Below are positions 1 through 4,988 of a stretch of DNA of 16,149 nt, piece by piece. The notes below the pieces were generated by a model. That model was not told the origin of the DNA. It made no database searches and saw only the letters and a list, made by a program, of their open reading frames with translations. Made by a program: the position numbers and the translations under genes. Location: positions 1 through 16,149 of the forward strand of contig JABMRA010000024.1 in assembly GCA_013202925.1 (NCBI GenBank), given 5' to 3'. The stretch is from Candidatus Omnitrophota bacterium. GTDB taxonomy: Bacteria; Omnitrophota; Gorgyraeia; Gorgyraeales; Gorgyraeaceae. Every line of letters starts with the position of its first letter. Position 1 is the first letter of the stretch.

Positions 1-15
1 CTTCAACTCTACAAA

Positions 16-75
16 CGAAGCCCGCTTCGCCCGCGATTCGAGGCGAGCGCGCTTAGCCCGGGAAGCGAGGCGAGC
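16..75. repeat. GC-rich direct repeat and small hairpin upstream of dcd
   Basis: Two 20-base copies (29-48 and 56-75) match at 17 of 20 positions and share the block CGAGGCGAGC; their period is 27 bases. Just before them CGAAG (16-20) can pair with CTTCG (25-29). The stretch is much richer in GC than the bases that follow it, and I see no promoter in it. It may be a dispersed repeat or the tail of an element that starts left of the window. The frame of dcd stays open through it to position 1, but without an ATG. Confidence 0.45.
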
Positions 76-93
76 AATCACATTGTAAAATTT

Positions 94-648
94 ATGTCAA
101 TACGTCCCGACACCTGGATCAAGCGCATGGCTTTAGAGCAGGACATGATAAAGCCATTCGAATCCAGCCAGATCAAAAAAGGCAATATCTCCTATGGCCT
201 TTCGAGTTATGGCTATGACATACGCATTGCCGATGAATTCAAGATATTCAAGGCCACTGGCCGCCCGGCTATAATTGACCCCAAGAAAATAGACCCTGGT
301 TTATTCGAGGATTTTAAAGGCAATACCTGTATTATCCCGCCCAATTCTTTTATCCTGGCGCGCTCCCTTGAGTACTTTAAGATACCGCGCAATGTCCTGG
401 CGCTTTGCACAGGCAAAAGCACCTATGCCAGAATAGGCGTAATAGTAAACGTCACGCCATTGGAACCTGCCTGGGAAGGCTTTATTACAATGGAGATAAG
501 TAACACATCTCCAAGCCCAGTAAGGCTTTACGCAAATGAGGGCATCGCACAGGTGATCTTCCTTGAATCAAGCGAACAGTGCGCAGTGACCTATTCTGAC
601 CGCAAAGGCCGCTACCAATCCCAAAACACAATAACCCTCCCTAAATAG
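94..648 (+). CDS. dcd: dCTP deaminase
   Basis: Deaminates dCTP to dUTP and ammonia, feeding dUMP and then dTMP synthesis in the cytoplasm; the family acts as a homotrimer. The protein has 184 residues, the normal length (about 185-190). Family signatures are in order: SYGYDIR (38-44), the nucleotide-binding block GKSTYAR (107-113), NVTPLEPAWEG (119-129), and ITMEISN (131-137), whose Glu134 corresponds to the catalytic glutamate of E. coli Dcd. The C-terminal YQSQ...TLPK lid is present. The ATG at 94 gives the N-terminus MSIRPDTWIKRMA, which matches the MSIKSDKWIRRMA-type start of long Dcd proteins, so it is preferred over the internal ATG at 127, although no clear Shine-Dalgarno precedes it. 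A bifunctional dCTP deaminase/dUTPase is possible, but the sequence fits the monofunctional enzyme better. Confidence 0.95.
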   Translation: MSIRPDTWIKRMALEQDMIKPFESSQIKKGNISYGLSSYGYDIRIADEFKIFKATGRPAIIDPKKIDPGLFEDFKGNTCIIPPNSFILARSLEYFKIPRNVLALCTGKSTYARIGVIVNVTPLEPAWEGFITMEISNTSPSPVRLYANEGIAQVIFLESSEQCAVTYSDRKGRYQSQNTITLPK

Positions 649-693
649 AATGCTTGCCCATTTAGTCCTGGACTAAATGGGCAAGCATTTTTT
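649..693 (+). terminator. Rho-independent terminator after dcd
   Basis: Bases 649-668 and 670-689 are perfect reverse complements (in practice about an 18-bp stem with a small loop around CCTGG), followed by a run of T (690-693, with T also at 688-689). It begins directly after the dcd stop codon. The 5' side starts with only two A, so it is better as a + strand than a - strand terminator. Confidence 0.93.
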
Positions 694-705
694 GGTGCAA
701 TGGGC

Positions 706-734
706 TTGACTTTTGGGATGTTATAGGGTATACT
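706..734 (+). promoter_or_regulatory. Strong sigma70-type promoter in front of the non-coding region
   Basis: The -35 TTGACT (706-711) and -10 TATACT (729-734) are separated by 17 bases. Transcription would start near 741. No convincing coding start lies within 350 bases downstream, so the product is likely an RNA or a long leader. The -10 region TAGGGTATACT is identical over 11 bases to that of the promoter at 4140-4168. Confidence 0.8.
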
Positions 735-740
735 AAATAC

Positions 741-858
741 AGAGATTATAAAAGTATTTAAAGTATTTACAATTTGTGCAAAATTGATTAAAACTAGAGA
801 AAATAGGCCATGGGTCTCTAAGAGTAAAAAGCCAGGCAATTGAGACCTGGCATTTTTT
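741..858 (+). ncRNA. Candidate small RNA, first hairpin-terminated element
   Basis: A transcript from the promoter at 706-734 would be AT-rich for about 60 bases, including two tandem copies of AAGTATTTA, and would then reach a terminator-like structure. Two foldings compete. GCCAGG (831-836) pairs with CCTGGC (846-851). Alternatively GCCA (807-810) plus GGTCTC (813-818) pair with GAGACC (842-847) plus TGGC (848-851). Both end just before A plus six T (853-858). This could be a stand-alone RNA of about 118 bases or an attenuator-like leader. The only reading frames are tiny (for example ATG GGT CTC TAA at 810). I could not match it to 6S, SRP, tmRNA or a known riboswitch. Confidence 0.5.
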
Positions 859-871
859 ATGCTGATATTCT

Positions 872-959
872 CGGGCACGGCCTCTTATTGAATAGGGCCT
901 CTCTCCCATGGCGGAGGACTAAACCTATATCATTCTAAAGAGACGTGCCCGGGTTTTTT
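872..959 (+). ncRNA. Candidate structured RNA, second element with U-tract
   Basis: CGGGCACG (872-879) pairs perfectly with CGTGCCCG (944-951), closing a 64-base interior and followed by GG and six T (954-959). Inside, GCC (880-882) can pair with GGC (896-898), CTCC (903-906) with GGAG (913-916) around a CATGGC loop, and TCTCT (900-904) with AGAGA (939-943) right next to the closing stem; the last two overlap and would be alternatives. A plain terminator would not need such a large interior. It could be the 3' domain of the RNA started at about 741, a separate RNA, or a riboswitch-like leader for the secreted protein at 1100. I do not recognise its class. Confidence 0.5.
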
Positions 960-965
960 AATGAA

Positions 966-1014
966 CACGTCACTTATGGAGCGAGTGAAACGAGCGAACA
1001 TAAGTGACAATGTG
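966..1014. repeat. Inverted repeat with internal GAGCGA direct repeats
   Basis: GTCACTTATG (969-978) is the exact reverse complement of CATAAGTGAC (999-1008). The 20-base loop holds two copies of GAGCGA (979-984 and 992-997) separated by GTGAAAC. No T-run follows, so it is not an intrinsic terminator. It looks like a dispersed palindromic repeat or a protein-binding site. Confidence 0.6.
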
Positions 1015-1020
1015 AATTAA

Positions 1021-1075
1021 TCCGCCGAAGCTCTTCACAGATAGCTTAAGGATATATCCTGAGAGCGAAGGCGGA
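1021..1075. repeat. TCCGCC...GGCGGA palindromic repeat, intergenic copy
   Basis: A 55-base element with the arms TCCGCCGAAGC and GCGAAGGCGGA. TCCGCC pairs with GGCGGA, the GAA/GAA bases form a symmetric internal loop, and GCTCT (1030-1034) pairs with AGAGC (1062-1066). An inner 12-base palindrome AGGATATATCCT lies at 1049-1060. The arms are the same as those of the two copies inside the secretin gene (13343-13390 and 13418-13465), so this is a dispersed REP-like family. It ends 24 bases before the start codon at 1100 and would fold in the leader of that mRNA. Confidence 0.85.
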
Positions 1076-1099
1076 TAGATTAAAGTTTAAGGTTGAGAT

Positions 1100-3226
1100 A
1101 TGTTAACCTGGCAAAAAGGAAAAAATAGGATAGTTACAAAGATTATTGCGCTTGTGGTGGTGCATGTGTTTCTTATAAGCAATATAGGATACGCTGCGCC
1201 GTCTGACAGGAGCTTTTTTAAAAATAAAAAAGTAGATTATAAAAAGATCCAGGGGCAGAGAGAAGAGGCGCTAAAGCAGAAGAAAGACGCGCTTTCCGGA
1301 AAAGCCAAAATAAAAAAATCCCCATATAAACGAGATTTAGAACATCGCGTAAATCTTTCATCTTTAAAAGACCTATCTGGCATATATATACCTGACTCAT
1401 TGGGCCGGGTCGTAGAAGTTTATCAGGCATCGTCAGACAGAGGACAGAGGACAGAGGACAGAGGACAGAAAAAGCTTATAGTGCACATACAGGATCTGCA
1501 CACAAATGCCGAAGCGCAGCTTAATGAAGCGAGCATACTGGAAATTTTAATAAAAGATTACGGGCTTGGCCTGGTCTGTTCAGAAGGCGCAGAAGGAGAA
1601 GTAGATACCTCCAGCGTCTCCGGTTTTCCAGATCCAGAAGTGCGGAAAAAAACTGCCCGACTATTTATTGATTCAGGAGAGCTTACAGCAGAGGAATATT
1701 TATCTATAACAAAATATCCAGACCTGCCTATCTGGGGCATGGAAGACAAAGACATCTACTTCCAGAATATAATCGAGTTCAACAAGATAATGAGATTCTC
1801 GCCGGACGCACAGGTCTTTATCCAGCTGGTAAAAGAGGCGCTGGAAGGGATGAAGCCTGAGATCTATTCAAAAAGGGTTCTTGAGGTCGACGCCAAACAA
1901 ACCGAATACGAAGAAGGCGAGTTGGATACAAATGAATATCTGGATTATCTATACCGTTTGAGCGAATCGAGGACCGTTAGATACAGAAACATTGACCTGC
2001 TCAGAGAGACGCTTGAGTTTGAAAAAGGCATAGATCAGGAAAAGATAATGCAGGAGTCGCAAAGATTACTGGTCAATCTCCAGGAGATATTATCGGAAAA
2101 GCAGAACAGATCCGAGACCGGGGTGCTTCTTGCAAGGGCAGGGCTTTTCAAGGACCAGAAGATCTCGCCGTTTTCATTCTATAGTTATTTAGAAGAGCTT
2201 GCCAGGCGCCACCTGAAAGACGATCTAGAAAGATACCAAGGGCTTTTGGACTTTGTAGCGTACTTAGAAAAGGTAAATAACCTGGATTCCATGAAACTCT
2301 TCCAGGAAATCGAAGAGCTTACATATGAAACAAAAGACCTGCTCTCTACGAACGAGAACCAAAAACTCCTTACCCGGTCCCTCCGACACATAAAATTCCT
2401 TGAAAACTTTTTTAACTTAAAGGTCTCGAACGAAGAGCTGGACTATTATCTCGCCGATAGAGATAGGTTCAAGGTGAAGTGGTTCAAGTCTGTCATAACC
2501 CTCCTACGCCAAGGCTCCGGAGGGCAGGCGGACTTAACAGGCCAACGTACCAACGGACTAACGGACTACATCGACTACAACCCTGATCTGATCGACATGC
2601 GCCTCCCTGAACTCGAACATTTCTATGATATTGCCAGAGAGCGCGACATAGCAATGATCGATAACGCCGTAGCTGAGATAGAAAAGCGCAACGTGAAAGT
2701 CGCTGCCCTTATTGCAGGCGGTTTCCACACCCGCGGCATCACCCAGCTCCTAAAGGAAAAGGGCTATTCATACGTGGTCATCTCCCCGTATTCTTCCACA
2801 GATATAGATGAGGAGAATTATCAATATCTCTTGTCAGGCAAACGAAGGCCGCTCTCAGAACTGATAGACCAGTTGAACGCGGACGATAAACTCAGGCTTC
2901 CTTTATTCTTTAGCAAAGAAAGAGTGTCTGGGTCAACAGTTGTCTTAGATGATGCGATAGCAGAGGTTGATAAAATAATAGTTACTGTCTATGACGAAAC
3001 CCAGAAGGGTCTCTTTGATATCGACAGGAGTAATTTTAGAAGTAAGCAGCGTAAAAGGTTTCAGGAGATTGCAAGGGGTATCTTTGGAGAATTACCCCTG
3101 AATGATAAAGATATAAATACCTATACTTTGTTGCCTGAGTCAGTAGATAGGGTAGAAGCCCCAGAAGCCGTTCAATGGGATTTATTTGATGTATTGAGTG
3201 CTGCGGAAACAAGACACGGAATCTAA
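1100..3226 (+). CDS. Secreted protein of unknown function, ChaN/TraB-like features
   Basis: 708 residues. The N-terminus has lysines followed by a hydrophobic stretch (about 13-32, ending NIGYAA), a clear export signal. A basic linker leads to HIQDLHTNAEAQ (129-140), SEGAEGEVD (161-169) and IWGMEDKD (211-218), and near the C-terminus ALIAGGFHTRGI (about 536-547). A conserved His/Glu cluster at both ends of an alpha-helical domain recalls the ChaN/TraB/TIKI superfamily, but this is a resemblance by eye and the function is unknown. Similar HIQD-x-H motifs recur in Omnitrophota proteins, from memory. Two repeats are translated inside the gene: a 7-base tandem repeat (residues about 113-123) and a palindromic insert (about 468-478, RQGSGGQAD) followed by a QRTNGLTDY stretch. 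The ATG at 1100 has AAGG seven bases upstream. No terminator is evident after it. Confidence 0.75.
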   Translation: MLTWQKGKNRIVTKIIALVVVHVFLISNIGYAAPSDRSFFKNKKVDYKKIQGQREEALKQKKDALSGKAKIKKSPYKRDLEHRVNLSSLKDLSGIYIPDSLGRVVEVYQASSDRGQRTEDRGQKKLIVHIQDLHTNAEAQLNEASILEILIKDYGLGLVCSEGAEGEVDTSSVSGFPDPEVRKKTARLFIDSGELTAEEYLSITKYPDLPIWGMEDKDIYFQNIIEFNKIMRFSPDAQVFIQLVKEALEGMKPEIYSKRVLEVDAKQTEYEEGELDTNEYLDYLYRLSESRTVRYRNIDLLRETLEFEKGIDQEKIMQESQRLLVNLQEILSEKQNRSETGVLLARAGLFKDQKISPFSFYSYLEELARRHLKDDLERYQGLLDFVAYLEKVNNLDSMKLFQEIEELTYETKDLLSTNENQKLLTRSLRHIKFLENFFNLKVSNEELDYYLADRDRFKVKWFKSVITLLRQGSGGQADLTGQRTNGLTDYIDYNPDLIDMRLPELEHFYDIARERDIAMIDNAVAEIEKRNVKVAALIAGGFHTRGITQLLKEKGYSYVVISPYSSTDIDEENYQYLLSGKRRPLSELIDQLNADDKLRLPLFFSKERVSGSTVVLDDAIAEVDKIIVTVYDETQKGLFDIDRSNFRSKQRKRFQEIARGIFGELPLNDKDINTYTLLPESVDRVEAPEAVQWDLFDVLSAAETRHGI
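1436..1469 (+). repeat. 7-base tandem repeat (GACAGAG) inside the secreted protein gene
   Basis: Four full copies of GACAGAG plus six further bases run without a mismatch. Because 7 is not a multiple of 3, the protein shows a 7-residue pattern (DRGQRTEDRGQ) from three successive frames. Adding or losing one copy would shift the reading frame of the downstream 585 or so residues. It lies in the hydrophilic linker between the signal peptide and the conserved domain. Confidence 0.9.
2502..2532 (+). repeat. In-frame palindromic repeat insert (RQGSGGQA type)
   Basis: A 31-base imperfect palindrome centred on CTCCGGAG (2514-2521), with the outer right arm GGCGGA and a left arm TCC-TAC-GCC that pairs around a 3-base interruption. 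It is translated as LRQGSGGQAD without disturbing the frame. A low-complexity piece follows, with two tandem ACGGACTA units (2553-2568). From memory, the peptide RQGF/SGGQA turns up in unrelated proteins of candidate phyla, which marks it as a mobile or dispersed repeat rather than part of the ancestral protein. It sits between two helical parts of the secreted protein. Confidence 0.7.
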
Positions 3227-3256
3227 GACAATAAGAATTTGTAACCCTGCCTTTAC

Positions 3257-3272
3257 ATCCTTATCTAAGGAT
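3257..3272. repeat. Short inverted repeat upstream of the gpmA promoter
   Basis: ATCCTTA (3257-3263) pairs exactly with TAAGGAT (3266-3272) around two bases. It lies between the upstream stop codon and the gpmA -35 box. No T-run follows, so it is not a good terminator. It could be an operator, but nothing else supports that. Confidence 0.35.
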
Positions 3273-3300
3273 ATCAAATCACCCTTCATTAATATTTCTT

Positions 3301-3330
3301 TTGACTTCTCGTATAAGATTGGTGTATATT
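3301..3330 (+). promoter_or_regulatory. Sigma70-type promoter of gpmA
   Basis: TTGACT (3301-3306) and TATATT (3325-3330) with an 18-base spacer. The predicted start near 3337 leaves a short leader that contains the ribosome site AGGAGAGGGAGG (3339-3350) before the ATG at 3354. Confidence 0.75.
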
Positions 3331-3353
3331 AAAAAAGTAGGAGAGGGAGGATT

Positions 3354-4115
3354 ATGGCAAATATACGGCTGGTACTCTTGAGGCACGGTGAAAGCATCTG
3401 GAACAAGGAGAATAGATTCACGGGATGGACAGATGTTGACCTGTCCGAAAAAGGCATACTAGAGGCAAAGGAATCGGGCCGGGTCATGAAGAAAGAGGGC
3501 CTTACCTTTGACATTGCCTTTACCTCTGTATTGAAAAGAGCCATTAGGACATTGTGGTTTGTGCTGAATGAGATGGATCTCGTGTGGATCCCGGTGTATC
3601 GCTCCTGGCGCTTGAACGAAAGGCATTACGGAGCGCTGCAGGGGCTTAATAAATCAGAGATGGTCCAGAAATTCGGCGAAGAACAGGTCCTTATATGGCG
3701 CAGGAGTTATGATATCCAGCCGCCGGCCCTTGAGAAGAAGGACAAGCGAAGCCCTGCCAATGACCCTATATATAAGGAATTGGATGAGAAAGACATGCCT
3801 CTTACAGAATGCCTAAAGGATACTGTGACGCGCTTTGTGCCGTACTGGCAGGATACAATCGCGCCTACAATACAGTCAGGCAAGAAGGTCCTTATTGCTG
3901 CGCACGGCAACAGCTTAAGGGCACTCGTGAAATATCTGGACAAGGTGCCGGATGAAGAGATAGTAAAACTGAACATCCCCACCGGAATACCCCTTGTTTA
4001 CGAACTATCCAAAGACCTCACCCCGATCAAGCACTATTATCTGGGAGATCCCGAGAAGGTCAAGAAGGCAATGGCCTCGGTATCCAACCAGGGCAAGGCT
4101 AGCGGGAAGAAATAA
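3354..4115 (+). CDS. gpmA: 2,3-bisphosphoglycerate-dependent phosphoglycerate mutase
   Basis: Interconverts 3-phosphoglycerate and 2-phosphoglycerate in glycolysis and gluconeogenesis, using a phosphohistidine. The 253 residues match the usual 230-250 plus a short tail. The histidine phosphatase signature LLRHGESIWN contains Arg10 and the phosphorylated His11. RFTGWTDVDLSEKG (21-34), the acid/base Glu89 in NERHYGALQG, the RRSYD block with the following PPALE, and AAHGNSLRA with His184 are all in place, so the enzyme should be active. The last 15 or so residues (ASVSNQGKASGKK) are a basic, low-complexity tail beyond the conserved fold. It has its own promoter and a strong Shine-Dalgarno, and neither neighbour is glycolytic. 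Confidence 0.97.
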   Translation: MANIRLVLLRHGESIWNKENRFTGWTDVDLSEKGILEAKESGRVMKKEGLTFDIAFTSVLKRAIRTLWFVLNEMDLVWIPVYRSWRLNERHYGALQGLNKSEMVQKFGEEQVLIWRRSYDIQPPALEKKDKRSPANDPIYKELDEKDMPLTECLKDTVTRFVPYWQDTIAPTIQSGKKVLIAAHGNSLRALVKYLDKVPDEEIVKLNIPTGIPLVYELSKDLTPIKHYYLGDPEKVKKAMASVSNQGKASGKK

Positions 4116-4139
4116 ATGTTGGCCATGCGCGTGCTGCCC

Positions 4140-4168
4140 TTGACGCTTGCGTAATCGTAGGGTATACT
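4140..4168 (+). promoter_or_regulatory. Sigma70-type promoter of the TM-helix channel gene
   Basis: TTGACG (4140-4145) and TATACT (4163-4168) with 17 bases between. Transcription would start near 4175, followed by AGGAGGG (4187-4193), six bases from the ATG at 4200. The -10 context TAGGGTATACT equals that of the promoter at 706-734. Confidence 0.8.
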
Positions 4169-4199
4169 TCTCTCTTTAGGAAGGAAAGGAGGGTAGATT

Positions 4200-4871
4200 A
4201 TGGATTGGAATGCTGTAGTTATGGTGCCAGTAAAAGAAATACTGGCAAGGGTGGCTGGGTTTCTACCTACACTTCTAGGCGTCCTGATAATATTGATAGT
4301 TGGCTGGATCATAGCCGGGATGCTCAAGAACGTCGTAGTGAAGGTGTTGAAACTAATCCAGCTTGATACTGCAAGCGAAAAGTCAGGGCTTGGCGATGTC
4401 CTGAGGCGAGGGGGCATACGGCAGACGGTTTCTGAATTGGTAGGCGTACTTATCTATTGGCTCGTAATGTTGCTGGTTTTTATGACCGCCTTAAATGCTC
4501 TCGGTATGACAGTCGCGGCCAGCCTGCTGGACAAGGTAATCTTTTACATACCTAATGTAATAGCAGCAGTGTTTATTCTGTCATTGGGTATATTTTTCTC
4601 CAGCATGGTCGGTACCATTGTCCGCACTGCTTCGAGTAATGCCGGTATTACACAGGCAAAATTCCTCGGTCAGCTTACACAGACAGTTATTATGATATTC
4701 GCTGCTGTGATAACGCTGGAGCAGCTGAACATAGCAGCGTCTATGTTAAACTTTGCCATCAATATAATACTGGCTTCCATGGGCCTGGCATTGGCCATAG
4801 CAGTAGGGCTTGGTTCAAAGGATATTGCCGGAAAGATGATGCAGGATTTAATAAACAAGGTAAAGAAGTAA
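4200..4871 (+). CDS. Mechanosensitive-channel-type TM-helix membrane protein
   Basis: 223 residues, nearly all hydrophobic helices in the inner membrane: roughly 21-45, 80-100, 113-141, 158-177 and 182-205. The ending AVGLGSKDIAGKMMQDL (201-217) has the glycine pattern of the pore-lining helix of MscS relatives, and the repeated helix type matches the conserved TM helix family (PF05552), as in CmpX of Pseudomonas. There is no MscS beta or C-terminal cytoplasmic domain, so it is a short TM-helix-only member. By analogy its role would be in membrane tension or osmotic response, but ion conduction is not established for such short members. It has its own promoter, an excellent ribosome site and its own terminator, so it is monocistronic. 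Confidence 0.8.
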   Translation: MDWNAVVMVPVKEILARVAGFLPTLLGVLIILIVGWIIAGMLKNVVVKVLKLIQLDTASEKSGLGDVLRRGGIRQTVSELVGVLIYWLVMLLVFMTALNALGMTVAASLLDKVIFYIPNVIAAVFILSLGIFFSSMVGTIVRTASSNAGITQAKFLGQLTQTVIMIFAAVITLEQLNIAASMLNFAINIILASMGLALAIAVGLGSKDIAGKMMQDLINKVKK

Positions 4872-4907
4872 ATAAGAGAGACAGGATCTTTACCTTTTGA
4901 TTTTGGG

Positions 4908-4940
4908 CCCCGTCCGCCTCAGGCGGACGGGGTTTTTGTT
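4908..4940 (+). terminator. Rho-independent terminator after the TM-helix gene
   Basis: CCCCGTCCGCC (4908-4918) pairs perfectly with GGCGGACGGGG (4922-4932) around TCA, then TTTTTG and a further run of T. The inner part TCCGCC-TCA-GGCGGA has the same six-base arms as the dispersed palindromic repeat of this window. Confidence 0.95.
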
Positions 4941-4951
4941 TTTTTGGGGGG

Positions 4952-4980
4952 TTGACAGGGTGCCCTGGTTTATATAAAAT
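4952..4980 (+). promoter_or_regulatory. Promoter directly in front of the GspK-like gene
   Basis: TTGACA (4952-4957), a perfect -35, and TAAAAT (4975-4980) with 17 bases between. Transcription would start at about 4986-4989, on or next to the ATG at 4989. The leader would be essentially absent, although GAGGG (4981-4985) resembles a ribosome site and would be used only if a transcript starts further upstream. Confidence 0.65.
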
Positions 4981-4988
4981 GAGGGTTG

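Larger units (their letters stand above)
694..1099. other. Long intergenic region without a supported protein gene
   Basis: About 400 bases between the dcd terminator and the next start codon. It holds, in order, the promoter (706-734), two hairpin-plus-U elements (to 858 and to 959), the hairpin with GAGCGA repeats (966-1014) and a palindromic repeat (1021-1075). The only + strand frames are a few codons long. An 88-codon frame on the minus strand (612-878) overlaps the terminator and promoter and has no other support. Confidence 0.7.

Noticed and set aside
1..93. N-terminal extension of dcd into the open frame upstream
   Set aside because: There is no start codon, the sequence is a GC-rich repeat, and the protein from 94 already has the full family length.
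612..878. Minus-strand 88-codon frame in the intergenic region
   Set aside because: It runs through the dcd terminator and the promoter, has no ribosome site, and is explained by the low stop density of the hairpins.
741..959. 6S RNA, SRP RNA, tmRNA or RNase P RNA
   Set aside because: None of the conserved core sequences of these RNAs is visible, and the overall 5'-3' pairing expected for 6S is missing.
1021..1075. Insertion sequence or transposon end
   Set aside because: There is no transposase gene or target-site duplication around it; a short REP-like element explains it better.
3257..3272. Terminator for the secreted protein gene
   Set aside because: The stem is only 7 bp, AT-rich and not followed by a T-run; it is kept only as an inverted repeat.
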